Shown one piece after another: positions 54,062 to 62,065 of a stretch of DNA of 64,000 nt. Within the stretch, counting starts at the first letter, position 1. Each line of letters opens with the position of its first letter. The position numbers and the translations under genes were made by a program. The stretch spans positions 434,001 to 498,000 of the forward strand of contig JBFWWU010000001.1 in assembly GCA_050246015.1 (NCBI GenBank), in the 5' to 3' direction. This DNA is from JTS-AC122 sp050246015 (GTDB lineage Bacteria; Planctomycetota; Phycisphaerae; Phycisphaerales; UBA1924). A model generated the notes under the pieces. That model was not told the DNA's origin, did no database searches, and worked only from the letters and a program-made list of their open reading frames with translations.

Positions 54062-54937
54062 CTACTTGCTCCCACCCTTCACCTTCACCCAGTCCGGCAC
54101 GCACAGCATGATCTCCGGCAACAACTCGCTCAGCAGCGATTGCGACATCTCCGCCAGTTCCGCCGCCGAACTCACCTCCGGCGACGATACCTGCACCTTC
54201 AGGTAGTACGCATAGTCGTCCGTCAGGTTGAAGGCCAGCAGCCGCACGTCCTCCGCGCTCGACGCCAGTTTCCCATTCGCTATGAAAAAGTACCCCGCGT
54301 ATATCTTCACCCCCGACTTGGGCTCAATAAAGTCCGTCACCCGCAGCGGCACCGTGTCCCGAACTCCCTCCCCCGCCCCGTCCCCGATCGTCAGATCAAA
54401 CGGCAGCACCACTTCCTGCCCGTTCCGGTTCGACCCCGCCAGGTGCAGCCGCGCCGCCGTCACCACGTGCTCGCTCTTGAAATCCCCCGGTACCCCCGAT
54501 GCTCGCCTCCACCGCGACGTGTCCAGATGCACCGGCACCTCCACCGTCCCCGAGTCGATCACGAACCCCCCGCCCACCATGCACCGCTCCGGCACGTGCG
54601 GCACCGTGTCCACCATTCCCGTGTAATACGCCAGGTGCAACTCGATCGCCCTCGCCCGTTTCCCCGGCGCTGGGTTCCGCTCCACGTACACCCGCGTCAG
54701 GTAGTTCTCCGTCCCCAGCGTCTTCTTCACGTCCTCGCTGACTTCCCGGTCCTTCCCGATCCGCTTCCAGAACTCCGTCTCCGCAGGTACCGCCCGCACC
54801 GGATACGCCGCCTCGATCGGCTTCTTCCTCAGGTACAACTTGAACGCGCTCACCGCCGCCGTCAGTCCCGCCGCGCTCACCCCCAGCGTCAGGAAGCACA
54901 CCAGAAACGCGGGTTGCAGCAGTGCTCGGCGGTTCAT
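54062..54937 (-). CDS. EpsI/DUF3485-like exosortase-associated protein
   Basis: 291 residues from ATG 54937 with GGGAG upstream. An N-terminal helix (about 8-30) is followed by an extracytoplasmic domain with YYTGMVDTVPHVPERCMVGGGF, matching the EpsI pattern in which a conserved Cys follows a Pro-rich turn. EpsI domains are found beside or fused to exosortases and are proposed to assist exopolysaccharide export or sorting. Here it is directly downstream of the exosortase, separated by a 227-bp gap containing a tandem repeat. Confidence 0.82.
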   Translation of the reverse strand: MNRRALLQPAFLVCFLTLGVSAAGLTAAVSAFKLYLRKKPIEAAYPVRAVPAETEFWKRIGKDREVSEDVKKTLGTENYLTRVYVERNPAPGKRARAIELHLAYYTGMVDTVPHVPERCMVGGGFVIDSGTVEVPVHLDTSRWRRASGVPGDFKSEHVVTAARLHLAGSNRNGQEVVLPFDLTIGDGAGEGVRDTVPLRVTDFIEPKSGVKIYAGYFFIANGKLASSAEDVRLLAFNLTDDYAYYLKVQVSSPEVSSAAELAEMSQSLLSELLPEIMLCVPDWVKVKGGSK

Positions 54938-54970
54938 CCATTCACTCCCGGCATACTCCAAAGCAACCAC

Positions 54971-55170
54971 CTCGGTGCCTTGATGCCTCTTGCCTCGATG
55001 CCCTCTTCTCCATCACCGTCTCTTCGCTTTCCATCTCCCCAGTCCCACGCCCCGGATCCCATCACCCTCGCTCCCTCGGTGCCTTGATGCCTCGTGCCTC
55101 GATGCCCTCTTCTCCATCACCCTCTCTTCGCTTCCCATCTCTCCACTCCCACTCCCCATCACCCTCACTC
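54971..55170. repeat. Two tandem copies of a ~100-bp repeat
   Basis: Copy 1 at 54971-55074 and copy 2 at 55075-55170 both begin CTCGGTGCCTTGATGCCT and continue nearly base for base through GATGCCCTCTTCTCCATCACC and TCTCTTCGCTT. The second copy reaches the stop region of the exosortase gene. The internal period (GATGCCT, GTGCCT, GATGCC) resembles dispersed intergenic repeats. Confidence 0.85.
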
Positions 55171-56091
55171 CCGCACCGCCCGGTTCAGCGCCCACACGAT
55201 CCCCATGTACACCAGGAACCCTGGGATCAGCAGCAGCGTCCCGATCAGCGTGTGCGCCTGCCCCGTCGCCAGGTCCGGGTCCCACAGCGTCAGCATCCCA
55301 AGCACCGCGATCCGCGCCACGTTCAGAAGCACCGCCACCGGCATCGCCAGCAGCACCAGCACCACACGCTGCCACCAGTACCGGCACCCCACCAGCGCCA
55401 CCGCCGCCCCCAGCGCGATGAACGCGATCACCATGCTCATCCCCGCGCACGTCTGCGCCACGTCCAGCGAGTGCGTCGCCCCCGTCGAATCCACGATGTC
55501 CAGCGTCACCCCGCTGCGCTTCACGTTCACCCCGACGATCTGCAGCAGCACGTCGCCCCCTATCGCCGCCCACTGCTGTAGCCTCGTCGTGATCACCTGC
55601 AGGATCTTCTCCGAGATCGTGACCATGAACACCAGGTACGCGATCGGCAGGAACAGGTGCCGCATCATCCCAGGGCCCAGCAGCACCAGCACCATCCCGA
55701 ACAGCGTCAGGATCATCGCGTACCCCTGCGCCATGTGATTCGGGATCCCCACCACGAAGAACGGGTACGACACCACCCCCAGCAGCATCGGCGCCAGCCC
55801 AGGCCAGTACGCCCCCACCCGCTCCTTCATCATCGCCTCCCTCGCCTGCCAGATCAGGTACCCGCTGATCAGCGGCACAAAGAACGAGTGCGACCAGTTG
55901 CTGTCCCCCGCGCTGTGCCTCGCCTGCGTCCGCAGCCAGTTCCAGAAATACGCCCCGAACACTCCTGCCAGCAGCCCCGCCTTCACCAGGTTCTCCGGGC
56001 GCGAAACCGCCCCCAGCAGCGTCCGCTGAGGAAGCGATGCGTTCCCCGCCGCCGTCGGAGTCGTCCCGGAATGACTCGTCGCGGTCGTCAT
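55165..56091 (-). CDS. Exosortase (archaeo/exosortase family transpeptidase)
   Basis: 308 residues, about eight membrane helices. The three catalytic positions are visible: Cys215 in DVAQTCAGMSM, Arg in LLNVARIAVLG, and His in GQAHTLIG. The Cys context TCAGMS differs from the usual ACSGLRS. Exosortases cleave PEP-CTERM-type tails at the membrane and probably attach the protein to a surface polymer. It is flanked by the Wza-like and EpsI-like genes, the classic link of exosortase to exopolysaccharide. The closest subtype cannot be settled by eye. Confidence 0.92.
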   Translation of the reverse strand: MTTATSHSGTTPTAAGNASLPQRTLLGAVSRPENLVKAGLLAGVFGAYFWNWLRTQARHSAGDSNWSHSFFVPLISGYLIWQAREAMMKERVGAYWPGLAPMLLGVVSYPFFVVGIPNHMAQGYAMILTLFGMVLVLLGPGMMRHLFLPIAYLVFMVTISEKILQVITTRLQQWAAIGGDVLLQIVGVNVKRSGVTLDIVDSTGATHSLDVAQTCAGMSMVIAFIALGAAVALVGCRYWWQRVVLVLLAMPVAVLLNVARIAVLGMLTLWDPDLATGQAHTLIGTLLLIPGFLVYMGIVWALNRAVRE

Positions 56092-56143
56092 CTACACATT
56101 CTCGTTCCCGGTCCCCCCGTCCCGACTGCCCATCCCCGCTCGC

Positions 56144-57745
56144 CTACCTGTTGAGCGACCGGTCAATACCAAACACGTCGCCCGAGAAGTTCCGGTCCAG
56201 GATGAACCCGAACCCGTAACTCGCCCGGATCCCCTGCCGGAACACCGCCAGCGGGAACGCCCAGAAGTTCGTCCCGATATTAATCACGTCCTCCGGCTTC
56301 ACGTAGATGTTCGGCTGCGTCTTCTCCGCGATCGCCCGGTAGTTCAGCCGGATCGTCGCTTCACGGTCGTTGCTCACACGCCGCGTCAGGTCCACACGCT
56401 CCGGGATCGCCTGCCCCGCCAGCCCGTTCGCCGCCACGATCGCCTGCTGTAGCGTCAGTTTACCCGACGGCGGGATCCCGTACGCCCCCGGATTGTTGAT
56501 CGCACCCTCTATGTAATACAGCCCTTGATCCGGAATCGGCACCCGGATCACATCCCCAGGCCGGATCACGATGTTCACGTCCGCGTGCCCCGCCAGCAAC
56601 CGCTGCGCCGGCACCTCGATCACCCGCTGCGCCATCACGTCCTGCGCCACGTTCGCCTTCGCCAGCGGATCAATGCTCGGCGCCGCCGGCGTCGCCCGCG
56701 GCGACATCCCCGTCTGCCGCGTCCACTGCCCGTTGATGAACACCCACTTCGTCTTCCCTCTCACCGGCGCCGACACCGGCGCTCCCGGCTGCGACTCGTT
56801 CACCCCTTCCGTCGGCATCCGCTCATTGATCAGGTCGATCTCCGGCTTCTTCTCCGGCTGCTTCGCTCCCTCCGGCTGCGCTCCCACCCGCCGCGCCCCC
56901 GCCCCTCTCACCCCCACTCCCATCGCACCGGGAGACCCGTTGCTCTTCTTCGGCTCCCCTTCCAAAATGTCCCGCATGATCTTCTCGGCGTCCTCCGGTT
57001 TCAGCGGCGGCTTCGTCTCCGGCGCATCCACCGGCTTCTCCGACGGCGCGGGCGGCACGCTCACCCCTCGCACCTCGTCGCTCAGCGGCACCTGCCGTAT
57101 CACCAATATTTTCTGCGCCTGCTCGCTCACCCCACCCGCCGCCGTCAACGCTTCCAGCAGCCGATAGTCAGGCTTCGGAATGAAATACCCCCCGGGCTGC
57201 GCCACCCCGCCCGTCACGCTGAACGTCTGCTGCCGCTGCGCCCTCACCGTCACCAGCACCTTCGGATCCGCCAGGATCTGCTTCTCCCGGATCGCCTGCG
57301 CGATGATCTCCGTCACCTCCGAATCCGTCTTCCCGAGCACGTACAGCGACCCGATCTTCGGAAAGTTGATGTACCCCCGCTGATCCACCGTCGCCGGGAT
57401 CTGGTCCGTCCGCGAACTCTGCGAGAAGTTCTCGACCTGAATCTCCAACTCATCCGACGGCCCCAGCCGGTACGCCATCGCTTCCGCGATCAGGTCCTCC
57501 CGCGTCGGCTCGCTCGTCTCGATCTCGTCCTGCGGCGCCTCTTCGATCGCCGCGAGCCGCTCCAGGATCGGCACCGACGTCGGCGTGTGTTCCCAGTACC
57601 CCGTCACGCTCGGATCAAAGTACGAATCCACCTCGCACCCGATCATCCCACCCACCATCATCCCCCCCGCCGACATCCCCAGCACCATCGCGCTGAGGCT
57701 CCTGGGCTTCTCAACCCGCCGCCGATTCTCACGTCGATCGCTCAC
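56144..57745 (-). CDS. Wza-like polysaccharide export protein (outer-membrane side)
   Basis: 533 residues, GTG 57745 with AAGGAG seven to eight bases upstream. A signal-like N-terminal helix contains MIGCEVDS, a lipobox-like Cys. The PES domain is YRLGPSDELEIQVENFSQ and SLBB-type domains follow: FSVTGGVAQPGGYFIPKPDYRLLEALTAAGGV and, after a disordered 130-residue insert, YYIEGAINNPGAYGIPPSGKLTLQQAIVAANGL. Wza proteins form the outer channel for capsular or extracellular polysaccharide. It opens the minus-strand block and is divergent from lipA. Confidence 0.9.
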   Translation of the reverse strand: MSDRRENRRRVEKPRSLSAMVLGMSAGGMMVGGMIGCEVDSYFDPSVTGYWEHTPTSVPILERLAAIEEAPQDEIETSEPTREDLIAEAMAYRLGPSDELEIQVENFSQSSRTDQIPATVDQRGYINFPKIGSLYVLGKTDSEVTEIIAQAIREKQILADPKVLVTVRAQRQQTFSVTGGVAQPGGYFIPKPDYRLLEALTAAGGVSEQAQKILVIRQVPLSDEVRGVSVPPAPSEKPVDAPETKPPLKPEDAEKIMRDILEGEPKKSNGSPGAMGVGVRGAGARRVGAQPEGAKQPEKKPEIDLINERMPTEGVNESQPGAPVSAPVRGKTKWVFINGQWTRQTGMSPRATPAAPSIDPLAKANVAQDVMAQRVIEVPAQRLLAGHADVNIVIRPGDVIRVPIPDQGLYYIEGAINNPGAYGIPPSGKLTLQQAIVAANGLAGQAIPERVDLTRRVSNDREATIRLNYRAIAEKTQPNIYVKPEDVINIGTNFWAFPLAVFRQGIRASYGFGFILDRNFSGDVFGIDRSLNR

Positions 57746-58022
57746 TGGCCCGCTCCTTCAGTTCTCTCTTCCATTCCTCGTCGGCGAGTTCGCCTCTTAC
57801 GCCTCCCCCCACTGCGCAGTTCTTGCTGACACGCCCGTTCCTCGCGCGCGTCCGATGCCCCCCGTGCTTTTCACCCCTCCCGAATAAGCCTCCGAATCGT
57901 CACTATCGGTCCTTTTGCCCCTGAATACTCCGTTCCTGCGTCCATTTCGACCCTCATTCGCACTCGTTGCCGCCGCCGGTACCAGCACCGGCGCGCTCGA
58001 TCCTGCCGTTGCACCCTCCTCC

Positions 58023-58028
58023 TACACT
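58023..58028 (+). promoter_or_regulatory. -10-like element defining the lipA start
   Basis: TACACT ends seven bases before ATG 58036; the downstream ATG 58141 has neither such an element nor a Shine-Dalgarno. Confidence 0.45.
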
Positions 58029-58035
58029 TGCCCCG

Positions 58036-59256
58036 ATGCACCTCCCGACGACCACACCCCCTCCCCCCGAACCCCTGGACCCCATTTCTCGAACGATTTC
58101 CAGACATCCGCGCCCGCTCGGCGGCGATCCCCTCCGCCGAATGGACAGGCCGATCGTAAGCCTATCGGGTCTCATCCTCAATAACCACGATTCGGACCCG
58201 CAGCACCTCGTTACCAAGCGAAAACCCGCCTGGCTTCGGGCCAAAGTCCCCGGCGGCGAGGCCTATTCCCGCCTGAAGTCCATCATCGACCGGCATGCCC
58301 TGCACACCGTCTGCCAGGAGGCCGGTTGCCCCAACATGGGCGAGTGCTGGGCCCGCGGCGTGGCGACCATCATGATCCTGGGCGACACCTGCACCCGCGC
58401 CTGCGGGTTCTGCAATGTCAAGACCGGGCGCCCCGTCACGCTCGACCTGGACGAGCCCCGCCGGGTCGCCGAGAGCATGCGGCTCATGTGCGAAGATTCC
58501 CACCTGAAGCACATCGTGATCACCTCGGTGAACCGGGATGAACTTGCCGACGGCGGGGCGTCGATCTGGGCCGAGACCATCGTCCGCACTCGCGAACTGT
58601 GCCCCGATCTATCAATAGAGGTGCTGATCCCGGACTTTGAGGGAAACTGGGACGCGCTTCAGAAAGTGATCGATGCCAGGCCGACGATCATCAATCACAA
58701 CCTCGAAACGGTGCGGCGGATGTACCCGGCGGTCCGGCCCAGCGCGAAGTTCGAACGCTCGGTGGAACTGCTGCGGCGGGTTAAGCAAGCCGGGATGATC
58801 GCCAAGACCGGCATCATGGTCGGCATCGGCGAGCGCGACGAGGAGGTGCTGGAGTTGATGGGGGAGGTGCAGGAGAAGACGGGGAGGAGCCACGCAGGGA
58901 CGGAGCCACGAAGCCAGGGAGGGGAGGCTGATGGTTCCGCGTGTCGGGTAGCGCATGCCGAGGAACCCGGCGGCTCCCGGGCAGCGGCACACCAACCCGC
59001 TTGTTCCACTCCTTTGTCGCCTCGTCGCTCCGTCGCTCCGCTGCGTTCTTCCTGCGACATCCTGACGATCGGGCAGTACTTGCAGCCGACGCGGAATCAC
59101 CTGCCGATCGATCGGTGGGTGACACCGGAGCAGTTTGAGATGTTCAAGCGCGAGGGGCTGGCGCGCGGGTTCAAGATCGTGGAGAGCGGCCCGCTGGTGC
59201 GGTCGAGTTACCACGCGGACCATCAGTCGGAGTCACTGGTGAAGTTATCCGGTTGA
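58036..59256 (+). CDS. lipA: Lipoyl synthase LipA with in-frame insertion
   Basis: 406 residues from ATG 58036 (371 from ATG 58141), against about 290-320 in the family. The auxiliary-cluster motif is CQEAGCPNMGEC, the radical-SAM motif is CTRACGFC, and the end has GPLVRSSYHA, whose Ser ligates the auxiliary cluster. It inserts two sulfurs into octanoyl groups on E2 and GcvH proteins. Between GEVQEKTG and CDILTIGQYLQP, where homologues are continuous, lie about 56 extra residues (58885-59052) rich in Ser, Arg, Ala and Gly. All catalytic motifs remain in frame, so activity is possible if the loop is tolerated. Confidence 0.93.
   Translation: MHLPTTTPPPPEPLDPISRTISRHPRPLGGDPLRRMDRPIVSLSGLILNNHDSDPQHLVTKRKPAWLRAKVPGGEAYSRLKSIIDRHALHTVCQEAGCPNMGECWARGVATIMILGDTCTRACGFCNVKTGRPVTLDLDEPRRVAESMRLMCEDSHLKHIVITSVNRDELADGGASIWAETIVRTRELCPDLSIEVLIPDFEGNWDALQKVIDARPTIINHNLETVRRMYPAVRPSAKFERSVELLRRVKQAGMIAKTGIMVGIGERDEEVLELMGEVQEKTGRSHAGTEPRSQGGEADGSACRVAHAEEPGGSRAAAHQPACSTPLSPRRSVAPLRSSCDILTIGQYLQPTRNHLPIDRWVTPEQFEMFKREGLARGFKIVESGPLVRSSYHADHQSESLVKLSG
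58885..59052. repeat. Repeat-like element inserted in lipA
   Basis: 168 bp with imperfect inverted ends: the left end reads GACGGAGCCACGAAGCCA and the right end, reversed, GACGGAGCGACGAGGCGA. The middle has GGTTCC/GGAACC inverted repeats. The length is a multiple of three and has no stop in the lipA frame. Confidence 0.6.
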
Positions 59257-59520
59257 GTTCGATCGTCCACCACTATTCGCCTGCCGTGCGTCAGTTGTCG
59301 TCCTTCTGGCTGGTGCCCCCGGATGGCGTGCAGATGTGCAGGTGTGCCACCGATCGCGGCTTTTGAGCGATCGGTGTCTCTGCCAGTGCGAGGAGCGAAC
59401 GAAGACACCGATCGTGCAAGAGCCACGATCGGTGGCACATATCCGCCGTCGCGAGCGTGAGACTGAGGACCCCACAGCCAAGCACCATGAATTGACGGGC
59501 CGCACCGGATCGCTTCGGAT
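59257..59520. other. Intergenic repeat region between lipA and the sorted-protein remnant
   Basis: No gene is supported; open frames here are low-quality and cross the palindromic repeat at 59343-59439. The region joins convergent genes. Confidence 0.5.
59343..59439. repeat. 97-bp inverted repeat with two nested hairpins
   Basis: Two 37-base arms (59343-59379 and 59403-59439) are nearly perfect inverse complements starting TGTGCCACCGATCG. Each arm is itself a hairpin: CACCGATCG/CGATCGGTG on the left, and CACCGATCGTG/CACGATCGGTG on the right. It looks like a palindromic intergenic element, possibly mobile and non-autonomous; a terminator role for lipA is also possible. Confidence 0.8.
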
Positions 59521-59901
59521 TCATCGAATGCGCCCTGCCCGGCATCGGCGCACGCCGACGAATCCGACCGCGGCCAACCCGACTCCAAGGAGCACGAGCG
59601 TCTCCGCCGACCGGGAGAGTGAGGCCGGCGCCGTTGAAATGGTCGCCTGCGAGAGTTTCTGGTTGAACGACGAGTCGGTGGCCCGACTGTTGGCTATCTC
59701 CAAGTCGAACGACTCACCGATCTTGCGAAAGTCCTTGCCGGCAACGGTCCAACTGCGATTCGCATCCCTGTCAAACACGAGTACACCCGCGGGAAGGGAT
59801 GCGATGACATCGAAGGCGGAATCCGGCGCATTGGCATTGACGGAAACGGCGGGGCTGCCGGCGCGGTAACCATCAACTTCCAGAACATACTCTGATCGGC
59901 G
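59521..59901 (-). pseudogene. C-terminal remnant of an exosorted (PEP-CTERM-like) protein
   Basis: The frame runs without stop from inside the end of the E1 beta gene to 59521 but has no plausible start or signal peptide. Its protein (YVLEVDGYRAGSPAVSVNAN ... DSSFNQKLSQATI) looks like the middle of an extracellular domain and ends SAETLVLLGVGLAAVGFVGVRRCRAG, a hydrophobic helix plus Arg-rich end like a PEP-CTERM tail. The 5' part seems to have been lost where the segment abuts the E1 beta stop. A GTG at 59778 could still begin an 85-residue product, without a signal peptide. Confidence 0.55.
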
Positions 59902-59902
59902 C

Positions 59903-60877
59903 TCAATACGCCAGCACCTGTCCGATGGACTCGGCGATGCGAGCGGCGTCGGGGAGGTATTCCAGTTCGAGTTTGTAATAGGGCATGACCGTGTCGAACC
60001 CGGCGACGCGCTGCACGGGGGCCTCGAGGTGCAGGAAGCAGCGTTCCTGGATCATGGTGGCGATCTCGGCGCCGAAGCCGGCGGTCTTGGGGGCTTCGTG
60101 GACGATCACGCAGCGGCCGGTCTTTTCGACGCTGGCCGCGACCGTGTCGGCGTCGTAGGGGTAGATCGTGCGCAGGTCGATGAGTTCCGCGCTGACGTCC
60201 TCCGGGAGTTTGTCGAGGGCTTCGAGGCACTGCACCACGGTCGCGCCCCACGAGACGACGGTGACGTCGGAGCCTTCGCTGACGATCTTGGCCTGTCCGA
60301 TGGGGATGGTGTATTCGTCCTCGGGCACTTCGTCGCGGAAGGCGCGGTAGATGCGCTTGGGTTCGAAGTACACGACGGGGTCGGGGTCGCGGATCGCGGC
60401 GATGAGCAGCCCCTTGGCGTCGTAGGGCGTGCTGGGCATGACGACCTTGAGGCCGGGGTGGTGGGCGTAGATCGCTTCGGGCGAATCGCTGTGCAGTTCC
60501 GGGGCGTGGATGCCGCCCCCCACGGGAACGCGCACGGTGAGCGGGATGGTGATGGCGCCGCGGGAGCGGGTGCGGTAGCGAGCGGCGTGGTTGACGAGTT
60601 GGTCGTAGGCGGGCCCGAGGAACCCGTCGAACTGGATCTCGGGGACGGGTCGCATGCCGGCCATGGCCAAGCCGATGGCGGTGCCCATGATGCCAGACTC
60701 GGCCAGGGGCGTGTCCTGGACACGATCGGCGCCGAAGCGTGCTTGGAGACCTTCGGTGACGCGGAAGACGCCGCCGTTCTTGCCGACGTCCTCTCCTAGG
60801 AGGATGACGCGCGGGTCGGCCTCCATTTCCTGTGCGAGGGCGAGATTGATGGCTTGAACGAGTGTGAGGCTGGCCAT
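59903..60877 (-). CDS. pdhB: Pyruvate/2-oxoacid dehydrogenase E1 subunit beta
   Basis: 324 residues from ATG 60877. Family signatures: LTLVQAINLALAQEMEADPRVILLGEDVGKNGGVFRVTEGL, DTPLAESGIMGTAIGLAMAGMRPVPEIQFDGF, and the C-terminal VIVHEAPKTAGFGAEIA. It binds thiamine diphosphate with E1 alpha and decarboxylates pyruvate or a branched 2-oxoacid. No E1 alpha, E2 or E3 gene is next to it. No Shine-Dalgarno is present. Confidence 0.93.
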   Translation of the reverse strand: MASLTLVQAINLALAQEMEADPRVILLGEDVGKNGGVFRVTEGLQARFGADRVQDTPLAESGIMGTAIGLAMAGMRPVPEIQFDGFLGPAYDQLVNHAARYRTRSRGAITIPLTVRVPVGGGIHAPELHSDSPEAIYAHHPGLKVVMPSTPYDAKGLLIAAIRDPDPVVYFEPKRIYRAFRDEVPEDEYTIPIGQAKIVSEGSDVTVVSWGATVVQCLEALDKLPEDVSAELIDLRTIYPYDADTVAASVEKTGRCVIVHEAPKTAGFGAEIATMIQERCFLHLEAPVQRVAGFDTVMPYYKLELEYLPDAARIAESIGQVLAY

Positions 60878-61210
60878 GGGAGGAAGTGAGCGTGCGGAAC
60901 GTGTGGGGATGAATGTGAACGTGTGCGCTCGATGGTAGCAAGGCTGGAGGTGGGTGCGACACGCGAGGAGCCGGGGTCGCCGGATGCGCGGGCTTTCATG
61001 GTGGGTTAACACGGCCGCGCCAGAACATCAAGGAAGGGGCCGGCGACCGGCCGGCCCAGGTGGGGCGAAAGTCGATTGGGCGGCAGTCCGCGACGGGATC
61101 AGAGGATCTGAGAGGGTGACGGGCGCAGCGCGGGAAGGGGGGCGTAGAATGCGGACAACGCAGGGCCCATTCACCATCGCGCGGCGACGCCGCGGGAACA
61201 GGAGAAGATC
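60878..61210. other. Divergent intergenic region, pdhB / superoxide dismutase
   Basis: 333 bp without a gene. It holds TAGAAT at 61145-61150 (about 60 bases before the superoxide dismutase ATG), a G+C hairpin GGCCGG-CGA-CCGGCC at 61038-61052, and TACCAT on the minus strand about 60 bases before pdhB. Confidence 0.5.
61145..61150 (+). promoter_or_regulatory. -10-like element for cytoplasmic superoxide dismutase gene
   Basis: TAGAAT; the leader of about 55 bases contains AGGAG before ATG 61211, so this gene is not leaderless. Confidence 0.4.
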
Positions 61211-61858
61211 ATGGCATTCACACTTCCGTCGCTGCCGTACGCCGCGAACGCGCTCGAGCCGCACATCGACTCCAGGACGATGGAGATCCATCACGGCAAG
61301 CACCACAACGCATACGTGACGAATGCGAACAAGGCTCTGGAAGGGACGGAGTGGGCGAGCCGGTCACCCGAGGAGGTCATCAAGAATCTGTCGGCGCTGC
61401 CCGAGTCAATCCGGACGGCGGTGCGGAACAACGCCGGCGGACATGTGAACCACTCGATGTTCTGGACGATCATGGCGCCGGCGGGCAAGGGCGGGGGCGG
61501 GTCGCCGTCGGGGGCGCTGGCGGATGCGATCACGTCGGCGTTCGGATCGTTCGACGGGCCTGGGGGGTTCAAGGAGAAGTTCGCCGCGGCGGCCGCGGGG
61601 CGGTTCGGTTCGGGGTGGGCGTGGCTGTGCGCGAAGGGGAGCGGGGTGGCGATCTGTTCGACGCCGAATCAGGACAACCCGCTGATGGGCGAGTCGGTCG
61701 CGGGGTGCGGGGGGACGCCGATCCTGGGGCTGGATGTCTGGGAGCACGCGTACTACCTGAACTATCAGAACCGCCGGCCGGACTACGTGACGGCGTGGTG
61801 GAACGTCGTGAACTGGGGGCAGGTGTCGAAGAACTTTGACGCGGCGCGGAAGGGTTGA
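61211..61858 (+). CDS. Superoxide dismutase (Fe/Mn), cytoplasmic
   Basis: 215 residues, no signal peptide. Ligand regions: LEPHIDSRTMEIHHGKHH, GGHVNHSMFW and LDVWEHAYYLNYQNRRPDYV. AGGAGA lies before the ATG. It is a paralogue of the Tat-exported enzyme at 10.3 kb; together they would protect cytoplasm and envelope. A Gly-rich loop (GKGGGGSPSG) follows the second ligand. Metal preference is uncertain. Confidence 0.94.
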   Translation: MAFTLPSLPYAANALEPHIDSRTMEIHHGKHHNAYVTNANKALEGTEWASRSPEEVIKNLSALPESIRTAVRNNAGGHVNHSMFWTIMAPAGKGGGGSPSGALADAITSAFGSFDGPGGFKEKFAAAAAGRFGSGWAWLCAKGSGVAICSTPNQDNPLMGESVAGCGGTPILGLDVWEHAYYLNYQNRRPDYVTAWWNVVNWGQVSKNFDAARKG

Positions 61859-61874
61859 GCGGCGCGACCAAGCC

Positions 61875-62030
61875 ATGAGCGAGCCGAGGCGAATACCGCG
61901 GTGGGTGCTGGTGGTGTGGCTGGCGCTGCCGATCGTGATCGTGGCGCTGTTATGGGTATTTGTGCTGGAACCGGCGCGGCATCGGACCAAGGCGCCGATG
62001 CCGCCGCGCGCCGTGGACGTGGGGAAATAG
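61875..62030 (+). CDS. Small single-helix membrane protein
   Basis: 51 residues: a basic N-terminus (MSEPRRIPR), one membrane helix (WVLVVWLALPIVIVALLWVFVL) and a short Pro/Arg-rich tail. It follows the superoxide dismutase gene by 16 bp on the same strand. No family recognised; no Shine-Dalgarno. The clean amphipathic layout favours a real gene over chance. Confidence 0.5.
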   Translation: MSEPRRIPRWVLVVWLALPIVIVALLWVFVLEPARHRTKAPMPPRAVDVGK

Positions 62031-62065
62031 AACCGGCGAAGCCGCGCCGTCCGGTTCGGGCCATT

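Noticed and set aside
54971..55170. Possible CRISPR or regulatory RNA array
   Set aside because: Only two head-to-tail copies with no spacer between them.
59257..59588. Several short frames around the 59.3 kb palindrome
   Set aside because: They translate the inverted repeat itself and have no start signals or conserved motif.
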